A stretch of DNA of 64,000 nt, taken from the IMG/VR virus record IMGVR_UViG_3300037502_002304, positions 26,012 through 90,011 of that record. One strand, 5' to 3'. Below are positions 26,031-34,043 of this stretch, piece after piece; position 1 is the first letter of the stretch, and each line of letters opens with the position of its first letter. Both the position numbers and the translations under genes were made by a program. The DNA comes from a virus. Under the pieces are notes generated by a model. The model ran no database searches. It was not told where the DNA came from and worked only from the letters and a program-made list of their open reading frames with translations.

Positions 26031-26060
26031 AAAAAAGGGCAGCCATTATGGCCACCCTTT
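26031..26060 (-). terminator. Intrinsic terminator after the SSB-like gene
   Basis: On the minus strand GGGTGGCCATAATGGCTGCCC forms a GC-rich hairpin, immediately followed by TTTTTTATTT. It lies just after the stop of 26084-26683 and separates this abundant-protein gene from the primase operon. Confidence 0.85.
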
Positions 26061-26083
26061 AATTTTAACTAACTTAACTTCTA

Positions 26084-26683
26084 TTAAAGCCATCCATCAG
26101 TCGCTGGTCCATCGGAAGTAAAACCTTCAGTATCTTCACTACCACCTGAAGCTCGCATGTTCATGCCTTCCTCAGGATCGGGCTCTGGACGTGTAGTAAG
26201 GGCTTTACTACTAAGTCGAGGCAACCCATCTTCTACATTCTTAATACCCCAAAACCCATCAATTTCTAAGAAACGACGAGGACGGGTAGTTGTACCATAA
26301 CATACTGCAACATTAACTTTAATGTTATCTTGATTATCATGGCAGCATTTAAGTACACCATCCAAAGCTTCAGTAGGTGATTTATATGCTTTAACAGCTT
26401 TATCTTCTACTCGAAATACTTTAGCCAAATGTTTCAATTCACGACCAAACATTTCTTCACGAGTACCTTCAATATCATCTAGACCTCGTTTAAAATAAGC
26501 ACGGTTAACTTCACCTCCATTTTCATCAGTTACAATTAATCTATAATCAGGTGCATTTTCAGATTCATCTGCTGATTTCTTTTCAATCCTTACAGAACAG
26601 TTCTTTACTACTCCTGCTTCTCCATTGTTGAATACTTTTACTTCTTTGTCATCGAATCTTTTTTCACTTAAATCAAATGCCAT
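26084..26683 (-). CDS. Single-stranded DNA-binding protein-like
   Basis: A 199-residue protein with a beta-rich N-terminal half (FDDKEVKVFNNGEAGVVKN, DYRLIVTDENGG), and a Gly/Ser/Asp/Glu-rich tail ending in DGPATDGWL. A disordered acidic tail ending with an aromatic residue is the hallmark of SSB-type proteins that recruit replication partners. Its codon usage is more GC-rich and biased than its neighbours, it has its own terminator and probably its own promoter; all agree with high expression. OB-fold identity is inferred. Confidence 0.6.
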   Translation of the reverse strand: MAFDLSEKRFDDKEVKVFNNGEAGVVKNCSVRIEKKSADESENAPDYRLIVTDENGGEVNRAYFKRGLDDIEGTREEMFGRELKHLAKVFRVEDKAVKAYKSPTEALDGVLKCCHDNQDNIKVNVAVCYGTTTRPRRFLEIDGFWGIKNVEDGLPRLSSKALTTRPEPDPEEGMNMRASGGSEDTEGFTSDGPATDGWL

Positions 26684-26736
26684 AGTTGTTAGTTTTTATA
26701 AAGTTAGACAATAAATTATTTTTCTAAATAGGGTTA

Positions 26737-26744
26737 CAAAGATA
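26737..26744 (-). promoter_or_regulatory. Candidate promoter -7 box and leader of the SSB-like gene
   Basis: On the minus strand TATCTTTG fits the Bacteroidota -7 box TAnnTTTG; a good TTTG at -33 is not seen. Between it and the start codon the leader has TATTGTCTAACTTTA, which also occurs before the gene at 36381-36935 and resembles the TGATGTTTAACTTTAAA leader of the early genes. Confidence 0.4.
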
Positions 26745-26777
26745 ATAATTTTATTTATAAATACTAGTTAAAGAATA

Positions 26778-27533
26778 TTAATCATTGTTTTTAATAAAGA
26801 TCCTGTCCCAATAAGCAGTAATATTGTTATTTTCATCAGATTCTGCTATAACAATTTCTTTACCTCGAAGATGAGGCGGTCTTGCTTCTACAATAGAATC
26901 TTCACCTCCATTAAAATTAATAATAGTTTTATTTTTATCTCTATAAATATAACCAAGAGCATCAGATTCTGCTGCTACTAATCGTTCTAATTTTCCAGAC
27001 AAATCAATTGTATTTTCAAATAATTCCTTACCTTGTCTGTTAATATTCTTATCTTTAGTATGCGCTAATAGAATCAAGTGAGGTGTTAGTTTTCTAAAAG
27101 TATTAATAACTTTAAAGAAAGCTTCCCTTAGATATAAGTAACCTGCACCATTAGGAAGACTACGAACATCCTCAAAGCGATATTTACCTGTTTTTGGATC
27201 TAAACCAAAGTTCTTACCCATAGGTGTCTTTTGATATAAATTCTGAGCTAAAGGTAGAACCATTTCTTCCAAATCAGTAGCAGTATCAATAGTAATGTAT
27301 TCATAAGGACAATTTGCTTCTTTAATTGCCTTACTTACTTCCATTAACTCATTTAAATCAGAGGCTTTTATGATTAGGCCACTGACATAATCTGATCCAT
27401 CATTAATGTCAACAATTAGGTTATTGTCCAGCATGGAAGCTATAGTAGTTTTACCACTCTTAGGCTTTCCAAATAATACCAAAAATCTTGGATTAACTGT
27501 CTTAGGCTTGCTTTTCTGCGTTGGTAACTTCAT
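26778..27533 (-). CDS. RecA-like/Sak4-type recombination ATPase
   Basis: A 251-residue P-loop ATPase of the Sak4/AAA_24 kind. The Walker A is LFGKPKSGKTTIAS near residue 24, the Walker B strand is YEYITIDTATDLEEM near residue 78, and LTPHLILLAHTKDK near residue 136 is the sensor strand. The spacing and the K-x-x-SGKTT loop are typical of phage Sak4 annealing-associated RecA cores. It is adjacent to the SSB-like gene, its expected partner in recombination-dependent replication. Confidence 0.75.
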   Translation of the reverse strand: MKLPTQKSKPKTVNPRFLVLFGKPKSGKTTIASMLDNNLIVDINDGSDYVSGLIIKASDLNELMEVSKAIKEANCPYEYITIDTATDLEEMVLPLAQNLYQKTPMGKNFGLDPKTGKYRFEDVRSLPNGAGYLYLREAFFKVINTFRKLTPHLILLAHTKDKNINRQGKELFENTIDLSGKLERLVAAESDALGYIYRDKNKTIINFNGGEDSIVEARPPHLRGKEIVIAESDENNNITAYWDRIFIKNND

Positions 27534-27601
27534 AATTAATACTATTTTATTATATTATTAAATTTATATTTATAAATCTTATTATATTTTTACTCATACG
27601 A

Positions 27602-28732
27602 CTAAGTTATAGCGTAACTTTCTTCTTTTTCTCTCATATTACTAACAAATTTATAAACTTCATTAATAGGTTCTCTTGGCAATTCTTTAAAAAAGTTTAC
27701 CGCCCCATTAAAATAAGTTTGAATAGTAGCATTAGCTTTACCATTTCTGTTAAGTATTATGCTAATTTCTCTGTGATAATCTCTTAGTCTTGTTAAGTCC
27801 CAATTTTCATACGATGTTTCTTTATATTTATAAGGTGAAAATATCCCCAACATCAAAGTAGCATCCATTGCTGTATCTTTACAGTTAGCTAGTCCCTCTC
27901 TATCAGGTCTTACTTTATCTAATATTACACTACCATTATTACTAAACTGTTGTCTAGTAGAATCACTTGACTGCTGTTGTACTAATACCGGTGAATATTT
28001 GTATCTAGTTACAAATCTAATTAGATATTCACTAGATAAATTTTTTATACATTCATAAACAGTCTTACCTCTTTCTGATAAAAGAGAAGCATGGTCAATA
28101 ATGGGTACTACTATTTGATTAGGATTATTAGGGGTATAATAGTCAAATACCTTTCTTTTTCTACCAGGATTTTCCCAATCATCTACTTCTATATAATGAG
28201 ATTCACCATGTTCTTTGGCGTAATTCTCTATTTTTACTGAAATTCCAGTAGGATGCCTAATATTATCTATAATTTCTACTTTAGACTCAAAGAATTCCAT
28301 CCATTCTTTAAATTCTTGACTGTCCAAAATAGATAATATTTGGTCGTCTACTGTATAACTTTCAAATACAGATTGTAAATGGTCAGGATTTATAAGTATA
28401 CCATATTTAGTAAATAACCTATAACAGATTGCTTGTAATATCTTAAATTCTTTAGATAATTCTAAAGAAAAATATATTACTTTATAATCTATATCTATAT
28501 CTGGATGTTCTAATAAGAAGTCCAGTGGTTGATATACAAATAAAAAATCTGTTAACTGAGTTTTACTCTCTTTAGGACCACTTGTTATAATGGTATACAT
28601 ACCTTTTCTAACTCCTGGTAAGACTTTAGACAGTCTAGGAAAGTGTTTAGACCAAGGTATTGCTATTATACCCCCTGATTCTTTAATACGCTTATTTTCC
28701 TTAATATTATCTAAGACCCTCTCATAAATCAT
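27602..28732 (-). CDS. DnaB-like replicative helicase (SF4)
   Basis: A 376-residue RecA-fold helicase without the DnaB N-terminal domain. The P-loop is YTIITSGPKESKTQLTDF near residue 47, a variant in which Gly before Lys is Ser. KVIYFSLELSK follows (SF4 motif with catalytic Glu), then IVVPIIDHASLL as Walker B, and PVLVQQQSSDSTRQ (motif with Gln, as in DnaB motif 3). AMDATLMLGIFSP and REISIILNRNG form the C-terminal motif 4 region. The cluster SSB-ATPase-helicase-primase defines the replisome. Confidence 0.72.
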   Translation of the reverse strand: MIYERVLDNIKENKRIKESGGIIAIPWSKHFPRLSKVLPGVRKGMYTIITSGPKESKTQLTDFLFVYQPLDFLLEHPDIDIDYKVIYFSLELSKEFKILQAICYRLFTKYGILINPDHLQSVFESYTVDDQILSILDSQEFKEWMEFFESKVEIIDNIRHPTGISVKIENYAKEHGESHYIEVDDWENPGRKRKVFDYYTPNNPNQIVVPIIDHASLLSERGKTVYECIKNLSSEYLIRFVTRYKYSPVLVQQQSSDSTRQQFSNNGSVILDKVRPDREGLANCKDTAMDATLMLGIFSPYKYKETSYENWDLTRLRDYHREISIILNRNGKANATIQTYFNGAVNFFKELPREPINEVYKFVSNMREKEESYAIT

Positions 28733-28744
28733 AAATGTTTTAAT

Positions 28745-29365
28745 TTATTTTACAATTACTCTATAATCTTCTCCTATATACCCCCCAGATAATCTAAATT
28801 TTACTTCTGAAGGCAGATATTGTTTTCTTAACTGCCTTATCATAGCTTTTATCGTTCTAGGATGAGAGACATTAGTATGAGTTGGATAATACATTGAAGT
28901 ATGTACCCATCTTCTTGTTTTCTTATTATATTCCCAATCATAAGACTCTGGACTTAACCACCATTCTTTAAATGGTGAATAGGGTTTGTTATGAAGTGGG
29001 AACTCTGTTATTTTAGGAATTTTACGAATAATGATTTTCCTGTTTTGTCTATAGTCTTCTGGAAGTTTCACAGGAAACTCTTTATTTTTAAATTCATTAT
29101 AAGTTTTCTGACTGTATACATCTTTCATCCGTTTTTGAACAAATTCAAATGGACAGTTTTGGATGAGGTAAATATCCACCCAATTAGGTGTGTTCATAAT
29201 CGGACGTTCTTGCGTAAAATCTTCCTCTCCCCACCAGTCAAACACATAGTCCCCTATACATTTCTTAAAACCATCAAAGAAGACTACAACTTGTTCACTG
29301 GCCCAGCTCTTGAATTTAATATATTCTTCATATGAATCTGTATATGTTTTGTCAATTCCTGCCAT
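28745..29365 (-). CDS. Hypothetical aromatic-rich protein (206 aa)
   Basis: Unrecognised. The protein is rich in Trp and Tyr (YVFDWWGEEDF, PFKEWWLSPESYDWEYNKK) and has a basic C-terminal stretch with TNVSHPRTIKAMIRQLRKQY, suggesting nucleic-acid contact. Placed immediately upstream of the helicase gene in the replication operon, it could be a helicase loader or accessory factor; nothing in the sequence proves this. Confidence 0.6.
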   Translation of the reverse strand: MAGIDKTYTDSYEEYIKFKSWASEQVVVFFDGFKKCIGDYVFDWWGEEDFTQERPIMNTPNWVDIYLIQNCPFEFVQKRMKDVYSQKTYNEFKNKEFPVKLPEDYRQNRKIIIRKIPKITEFPLHNKPYSPFKEWWLSPESYDWEYNKKTRRWVHTSMYYPTHTNVSHPRTIKAMIRQLRKQYLPSEVKFRLSGGYIGEDYRVIVK

Positions 29366-29370
29366 ATATA

Positions 29371-29571
29371 CTAACTATTTTTACTTTTAAACCCTCTAAA
29401 TAATATACTTATTAAGATATTTAAAGCTAAAGCCTTCCAAAAATTTATTTCTGGTAAATTAAATAGATAGGGCATTACATAATTCCATAATATCATTACT
29501 ACCCAAGTAGTAAAATATTCTATTGATATTATGATTAATATTGCTAATAAATATAATAATAAATTTTTCAT
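29371..29571 (-). CDS. Small membrane protein (66 aa)
   Basis: Two hydrophobic segments (KNLLLYLLAILIIISIEYF and the C-terminal ALALNILISILF) flank a more amphipathic middle with Trp-rich VVMILWNYVMPYLF. The tail is basic. Inner-membrane location likely; function unknown. It is located 5 nt from the downstream gene in the same operon. Confidence 0.55.
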   Translation of the reverse strand: MKNLLLYLLAILIIISIEYFTTWVVMILWNYVMPYLFNLPEINFWKALALNILISILFRGFKSKNS

Positions 29572-29577
29572 ACACTA

Positions 29578-30252
29578 TTATTTTTTAATTTTAAGATGTT
29601 TAACATCTACTCCAGCTAATTTAGCTACTTCTTCCATAGTTAAAACTACCTCCTTCTCTTTAAGATCCTCTTTATATTCTTCTAATGCCTTTTTACATGA
29701 ATTATATGTTTTATATAACTCGGAAGTTTCACCACCTCCACTATAATATTCTGGCTTAATAAAAAATAGTTCTGTTTTCTTAATCTCAAAAGTTCTTTTA
29801 TTAAAATAATAAGCTATTTCTTCTAGATCTACAAATATCTCTCCAATAGAATTAGTAAATATAGAGTCTGTACATAATCTTAATCCAAAATATTTTTCAA
29901 AATTATTTAATTCTTCTTGAGTTAAAATCCTACCAAATCTTTCAAGATTATTTAAATCAGATAAGTAGTATTGGTCTCCAAATATCTTTAAAATTTTACG
30001 TTTATTCCCTTCATCACTTATTAAAACATCTCCTTCTTTATACTTCATAGTTGATGAATTTTTAGAGTCATTAGAAGTAGATTCCTTATATAATTCATAT
30101 CCATACTTATCTAACTCATGCTGAGTATAGGATACCCTTGATCTTTCATAATTATCTACCTCAGATAAAAGATATACTTCACCACATATACCTAAGATTT
30201 TACGTTTACTACGATGTTTACTTATTAAAATGTCTCCTACTTTATATTTCAT
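29578..30252 (-). CDS. Protein with two tandem KYK.GD repeats
   Basis: About 224 residues from ATG 30252; the longer frame would need a TTG start. Two copies of a roughly 60-residue unit are visible: MKYKVGDILIS..KRKILGICGEVYLLSEV with YTQHELDKYGYEL, and MKYKEGDVLIS..KRKILKIFGDQYYLSDL with LTQEELNNFEKYF. The first positions look like a small SH3-like or KOW-like beta barrel. The C terminus has an acidic helix and TMEEVAKLAGVDVKHLKIKK, an HTH-like stretch. The function is unknown, but regulation by a DNA- or RNA-binding protein is possible. Confidence 0.6.
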   Translation of the reverse strand: MKYKVGDILISKHRSKRKILGICGEVYLLSEVDNYERSRVSYTQHELDKYGYELYKESTSNDSKNSSTMKYKEGDVLISDEGNKRKILKIFGDQYYLSDLNNLERFGRILTQEELNNFEKYFGLRLCTDSIFTNSIGEIFVDLEEIAYYFNKRTFEIKKTELFFIKPEYYSGGGETSELYKTYNSCKKALEEYKEDLKEKEVVLTMEEVAKLAGVDVKHLKIKK

Positions 30253-30274
30253 AATTGACAAATTTTAAATTTAT

Positions 30275-30844
30275 TTATAATCGTTCTACATTTTCACCAG
30301 AATTTAGATCAAAATCTTGATGGGTACCTTCTTTTCTTTCTAAAATAGCATCTATATAAGGTTCCCAACCAGATTGATTAATATAAGTTTCTAGCTTCTT
30401 TAAGTAATCTAAGGCACCTCTTTTCTTATAAGAAGCCAACATAATTTTAGTTGCTTGAATAACTAAATCATGAACTTCTTTCTTAGTTACCTTTCTAAGA
30501 TATTTTTCTGATAATAACTTATAATCTCTAGTGATTTTACCTAATTGTTCTTTATTTTTAGCTCTAAGAACTCTTCCTGATGGTGTTTTATGAGGATATA
30601 ATTCAAATAATTCGTCAAAATTTATAGCATTTTTACTGAATATTTTATTAGCTTTTTCAGTAAATATTATTCTATCCTCTATCAGAATTAAATATCCTTT
30701 TTCTACTAAAGAATTTATAACTGACTCACTAGATTCAAATGGAACATCAAATTCACATGTACCACTTATTTTTAATAATGTTAGATACTCATTGATATTG
30801 AGTCCCCACTTTATCAACTGCACTAAATCAATCTCAATTATCAT
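30275..30844 (-). CDS. Winged-helix replication-organiser-like protein
   Basis: A 189-residue protein. Residues 1-70 have a winged-helix look (LNINEYLTLLKIS ... SVINSLVEKGYLILIEDRIIFT). The second half has FDELFELYPHKTPSGRVLRAK and DYLKKLETYINQSGWEPYID, a pattern found in phage replisome organisers and DnaT/DnaD-type loaders (F-x-x-F-x-x-YP ... helix with NQ-x-W). It stands upstream of helicase and primase genes, consistent with origin recognition or helicase loading. Moderate confidence from pattern only. Confidence 0.5.
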   Translation of the reverse strand: MIIEIDLVQLIKWGLNINEYLTLLKISGTCEFDVPFESSESVINSLVEKGYLILIEDRIIFTEKANKIFSKNAINFDELFELYPHKTPSGRVLRAKNKEQLGKITRDYKLLSEKYLRKVTKKEVHDLVIQATKIMLASYKKRGALDYLKKLETYINQSGWEPYIDAILERKEGTHQDFDLNSGENVERL

Positions 30845-30856
30845 CTCCCCTCAAAT

Positions 30857-31096
30857 TTAATTCAACTCCACTCTTTCTAAATTAATAATACTATCATATA
30901 ATTCTTTTCTTGGATTAGCTTCATAAGCTTTCTTAAACTCATTTTTTACTGTCTCTAACATCTTAATTAACTCTTCATCTGGTAAATGTTTTATTACCTT
31001 TTTTTCAACCTGTTCTGGTGGGTTCCTACGCTTAATCCTGTCCTTTTCATCTAAATACCCACCCATGTCTTTTGCCCAACTAATATTGCTACTCAT
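30857..31096 (-). CDS. Hypothetical protein (79 aa)
   Basis: A small charged helical protein. ATG 31096 (MSSNISWAKDMGG) is preferred, because the longer frame starts with TTG. It contains PDEELIKMLETVKNEFKKAYEAN, an amphipathic helix, and ends VELN. No known family. It is located 12 nt before the replication-organiser-like gene. Confidence 0.55.
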   Translation of the reverse strand: MSSNISWAKDMGGYLDEKDRIKRRNPPEQVEKKVIKHLPDEELIKMLETVKNEFKKAYEANPRKELYDSIINLERVELN

Positions 31097-31108
31097 AACA
31101 TACAAGAT

Positions 31109-31327
31109 TTAATTATTATCTTCAATTAATACTCCAAATGTAGCATTTTCTTCAAAATCTTTTAATGATGTTATTGGAACATCAGTTCCATAAAGCTCAT
31201 ATATCATATAAACTTCCTTACCATGTTTAAATCTATTTATGGCTTCTTTCTTGGTAATAACTTTATACTTACCCCCATACCTACAATTAATAATTAATTC
31301 CTTATAATTTTCTTTATTATTACCCAT
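31109..31327 (-). CDS. Hypothetical protein (72 aa)
   Basis: I start it at ATG 31327 (MGNNKENYKEL), since the upstream ATG at 31360 would overlap the preceding gene much further. The protein has a beta/helix mix with YKVITKKEAINRFKHG and an acidic end. It overlaps the previous stop by 8 nt. Family unknown. Confidence 0.55.
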   Translation of the reverse strand: MGNNKENYKELIINCRYGGKYKVITKKEAINRFKHGKEVYMIYELYGTDVPITSLKDFEENATFGVLIEDNN

Positions 31328-31523
31328 AACAATATTTATTATTCCTGAAGATATTATCATATTCTAGAATAGAAATAGGTAATCCTTCTTCTGCCATATC
31401 TACAATAGCCTCTTTTTTAGCTAAGTCATGTAAGTTTTTTACCTCATCATGTGAATTATCTTTAATATCTTTATATTGAAAAGTATATTTAATTTTTCGG
31501 ATTAAAGTACTGATAATTCTCAT
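31320..31523 (-). CDS. Hypothetical protein (67 aa)
   Basis: A small protein with a basic N terminus (MRIISTLIRKIKYTF) and an acidic centre. It is the first gene after the structured RNA at 31546-31664, whose last helix ends 22 nt before this ATG, so its expression may be controlled by that RNA. Family unknown. Confidence 0.55.
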   Translation of the reverse strand: MRIISTLIRKIKYTFQYKDIKDNSHDEVKNLHDLAKKEAIVDMAEEGLPISILEYDNIFRNNKYCYG

Positions 31524-31545
31524 AGTTATTAAATTTTAAAGTTAA

Positions 31546-31664
31546 AAGGCTTCCGCAGGGTTACTGGTTTGTTACTTTATAGTCTACTACTAACCCTTTT
31601 TCGACTTTAAACATGTAACCTAACAGCTCTCCTTACCTTATGGCTAGTGGGTTTTGGAAGCCTT
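31546..31664 (-). ncRNA. Compact structured RNA or leader element (119 nt)
   Basis: On the minus strand a perfect 9-bp stem, AAGGCTTCC (31664-31656) with GGAAGCCTT (31554-31546), closes a 101-nt interior. Inside, GTTAC pairs with GTAAC, AGTC with GACT, and GGGTTA with TAACCC is an alternative. It has no coding potential, no U-tract follows, and the 3' edge is 22 nt from the start codon of 31320-31523. It could be a 5' leader regulator (riboswitch-like) or an independent small RNA. I do not recognise the class. Confidence 0.6.
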
Positions 31665-31671
31665 AATTATT

Positions 31672-31944
31672 TTAAATATCTTCCAATACATCATCATCAG
31701 TAGCTACTATTGCTCCTGTAAGTCCTTTAATTGTTAAAAGTCCTATTTCTCTATCATCTTCCAGTAAAGGAAATATAGCAGCAGGTTCATTAATTTCTAG
31801 AAATTCTTCTTCAGAAATTTTCTCATTCTTAGGATCATTCATTAATTTAATGAACTTATTAATAAAGTCCTCATTTTCTTCGGTAAGTTCAACTTTAAAA
31901 AACAAACTACGTTCCTTGTCTTTATAATAAAAGGGACCAATCAT
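31672..31944 (-). CDS. Hypothetical acidic protein (90 aa)
   Basis: Strongly acidic, with EEFLEINEPAAIFPLLEDDREIGLL and an Asp-rich C terminus (ATDDDVLEDI). No family recognised. An acidic DNA-mimic or inhibitor role would be speculative. It is 5 nt downstream of the exported protein gene. Confidence 0.55.
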   Translation of the reverse strand: MIGPFYYKDKERSLFFKVELTEENEDFINKFIKLMNDPKNEKISEEEFLEINEPAAIFPLLEDDREIGLLTIKGLTGAIVATDDDVLEDI

Positions 31945-31949
31945 ATCAT

Positions 31950-32348
31950 TTAATTTATATTTCCTCCAGGATCTTTTATACTAAATATTGTAATATAAGA
32001 TAAATTCTCATTTTCTTCATATTGAATAGTAAAAACTACCCCTTCATAAGAAAACCAATAGTCTATAAAATCTTCTCTTACTTTCCAATAACTTAGTACC
32101 CTATAGTTTAATTTCTCTTTAAGTCTATCTGTAAGACTTGCTATAATATTAAAAGCATTGGAACCTACATATACTTGTACTCCTGTTATAGCTTTACCAT
32201 TATAAATAAAACTTTTTTCATCTACTTCTACTGAAGTAGGGATAGAAGATTTATAAAATATTGATATAGCTTGGGCTTCAGAGATTTCTTGAGCTTCAAG
32301 AAATTCTACAATGAATAATATTGCAAATATAGCTAATAATTTTTTCAT
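31950..32348 (-). CDS. Exported protein (132 aa)
   Basis: The N terminus KKLLAIFAILFIVEFLEAQE is a signal peptide with a likely cleavage after EA. The mature part is beta-rich (SFIYNGKAITGVQVYVG, VVFTIQYEEN). It is a periplasmic or envelope-directed phage protein; superinfection exclusion or envelope modification are possible roles, none shown. No Cys at the cleavage site, so probably not a lipoprotein. Confidence 0.6.
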   Translation of the reverse strand: MKKLLAIFAILFIVEFLEAQEISEAQAISIFYKSSIPTSVEVDEKSFIYNGKAITGVQVYVGSNAFNIIASLTDRLKEKLNYRVLSYWKVREDFIDYWFSYEGVVFTIQYEENENLSYITIFSIKDPGGNIN

Positions 32349-32360
32349 AACAAATAATTT

Positions 32361-33221
32361 TTAAGATTCAGTTTCAAATTCAGAATATGAATAAGAATTA
32401 TTATTGCCAGTACTTACGCTACGAGTAGCTCTTTTTAATAGACTAAGATAAGATTTTTCTGGAAGAACATATCCTTTATTATACCAATGATACATTCTTG
32501 CTAAAGCATTAATAGCAACAGCTTTATGTCTAAAAGAATAGTTAGTAGGAATAAGTATTTTAGTATCAAAACTTACCTTATCTATATAAAAGTTAGGACT
32601 TGAGTTAGAAAAAGTTATTTTACCTTGTTCTATAGTATAACAGAAGTAGTCTGGACCATTTGTTAAAATTTGTACTACTAAATCATCCTTTTTAAAAGTC
32701 ATAGCAGTTTTAGTTCCTGAAACAAATGTCCATCCTGTTTCATGGAATACATTCATAAGGTCTTGACCACCTTCTCTTTTATAGAATAAGTCATAATCTT
32801 TAGGTTTCCTATCTTCTAAAATATCTACAATAGCTCCTCCTGTTAATATTATATATCTAGGGTCTACAATAGGTTTTCTATTTTCTCTTGCTATTCTGAG
32901 ATACTCTTTAATAGAAGCATCAATTGCTTCAAATCCATTATCTTTTTTAATTTTTTCCACTAAATGGTTCATAGATGTATCAGTTTTAATGTTAAAAGGT
33001 ATGTTTAAAAAATTTGCTAATTTTTCTACATATTCAGCACTTCTATTTAGATTTTCTTCTATAAGTTTATTGTAATATATAGAAAAAGCTTCTGATCCTA
33101 TGTTTCTATAATTTATCAATACTTCAAACAAGATAAGTCTAGAGAATGCACTAGTAATATTTTCTTTTTTAATAAAAGTATATAATTTTGATAATAAATC
33201 TTGGAATTCTTCTGTATCCAT
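32361..33221 (-). CDS. Nucleotidyltransferase-like protein
   Basis: About 286 residues from ATG 33221 (MDTEEFQDLL); the ATG at 33272 lies within a hairpin element and is less likely. A helical N-terminal half is followed by YIILTGGAIVDILEDRKPKDYDLFY, the GG...D-x-D core of the Pol-beta-type nucleotidyltransferase fold, as in tRNA nucleotidyltransferases and antibiotic adenylyltransferases. A further Asp-containing strand (DLVVQILTNG) and the basic RHKAVAINALARMYHW helix follow. The substrate is unknown; a CCA-adding or AMPylating role would both fit. Confidence 0.65.
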   Translation of the reverse strand: MDTEEFQDLLSKLYTFIKKENITSAFSRLILFEVLINYRNIGSEAFSIYYNKLIEENLNRSAEYVEKLANFLNIPFNIKTDTSMNHLVEKIKKDNGFEAIDASIKEYLRIARENRKPIVDPRYIILTGGAIVDILEDRKPKDYDLFYKREGGQDLMNVFHETGWTFVSGTKTAMTFKKDDLVVQILTNGPDYFCYTIEQGKITFSNSSPNFYIDKVSFDTKILIPTNYSFRHKAVAINALARMYHWYNKGYVLPEKSYLSLLKRATRSVSTGNNNSYSYSEFETES

Positions 33222-33242
33222 AATAATTACATTAATAATAAA

Positions 33243-33290
33243 GGGGTTGAGACTATCATAGCGGGTTACCATTACTACGGTCTCTTCCCC
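33243..33290 (-). terminator. Long hairpin before the nucleotidyltransferase gene
   Basis: On the minus strand GGGGAAGAGAC pairs with GTCTCAACCCC (GGGG/CCCC and GAGAC/GTCTC around an AA/AA internal loop), enclosing 26 nt. TTTATTATTAAT follows. It may terminate transcription from the membrane-protein genes or act as a structured leader. Its presence argues against the ATG at 33272. Confidence 0.5.
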
Positions 33291-33320
33291 TCTCTTTGCC
33301 TTACTTTGATAAATCCCTTG

Positions 33321-33404
33321 TTATTCATCATCTAAGGATAAATATAAAGTTAAAGCTACTATAATTATAACAAGTGCCATATAAATTATTTTAAGTGTCA
33401 TCAT
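33321..33404 (-). CDS. Single-pass membrane peptide (27 aa)
   Basis: A very short frame with MMTLKIIYMALVIIIVALTL followed by YLSLDDE: one hydrophobic helix with an acidic tail. It starts 8 nt from the stop of the membrane protein at 33413-33706, so it is placed as a true operon member. Not long enough for homology; reality is supported by position and composition only. Confidence 0.4.
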   Translation of the reverse strand: MMTLKIIYMALVIIIVALTLYLSLDDE

Positions 33405-33412
33405 TTTATCAA

Positions 33413-33706
33413 TTAATAAAAGAAATTAGTGATTTTATCGATCCATTTAGATATATTTGTAATATTTGGGAAAACAGTTTTTAACTTTTTGTATATATAT
33501 CTAAGTACTAAGATCAATAATTTATATATTACATGGATTATAAGATACATAAAAGTAGCTGGCCAAAATGTTAGAAGAATCATAAGCCCCATTATATCTG
33601 AATTATCTGCTTTCCAATTATTTTCTTCTGATTGAACGACATATATTAACAAACCTGCTAAAAGTATCGGTAATAATCCTATTAAATATATCTTTATAAA
33701 TATCAT
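33413..33706 (-). CDS. Membrane protein (97 aa)
   Basis: Two or three hydrophobic helices: IKIYLIGLLPILLAGLLIYVV, and GLMILLTFWPATFMYLIIHV running into KLLILVLRYIY. The polar linker holds EENNWKADNSD. The C terminus is basic. It overlaps the next membrane protein gene by 4 nt (ATGA). It shares the Trp-Pro position in the second helix with 6800-7036 and 33703-33987. Function unknown. Confidence 0.6.
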   Translation of the reverse strand: MIFIKIYLIGLLPILLAGLLIYVVQSEENNWKADNSDIMGLMILLTFWPATFMYLIIHVIYKLLILVLRYIYKKLKTVFPNITNISKWIDKITNFFY

Positions 33707-33987
33707 TTTGGTATAATTTTAGTTAAACAACTTTTTAATTTTCTAATTAAAAATATAATATTCTTTACTATATAGTAAGATAAATAATAAATTAGTACCG
33801 TTAATACAACTATTACTACTGCACTTAATATAAAGGGCCATGTTAATACAAAGAAAAATCCTAGAGCTATATCTTCAAAGTCTCTTTCTTTTAGTTTATC
33901 TAAATTATCAAGTGTAGCAATTAATATCAAATATAATACTGTGAGAATTATAAATCCTATGAAATAAATTGATCCCATAAGTTCCAT
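33703..33987 (-). CDS. Membrane protein (94 aa)
   Basis: Hydrophobic segments IYFIGFIILTVLYLILIAT and FFFVLTWPFILSAVVIVVL, then another hydrophobic run and a basic tail. The topology repeats that of the neighbouring 97-residue protein, so the two look like diverged duplicates. Probably inner-membrane; possible holin/antiholin or exclusion proteins, without direct evidence. Confidence 0.6.
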   Translation of the reverse strand: MELMGSIYFIGFIILTVLYLILIATLDNLDKLKERDFEDIALGFFFVLTWPFILSAVVIVVLTVLIYYLSYYIVKNIIFLIRKLKSCLTKIIPK

Positions 33988-34043
33988 TAGAATGTTCTTT
34001 TAATATTTTAGTTAGTAACATGATTTTATAGATTTAACTGTTC

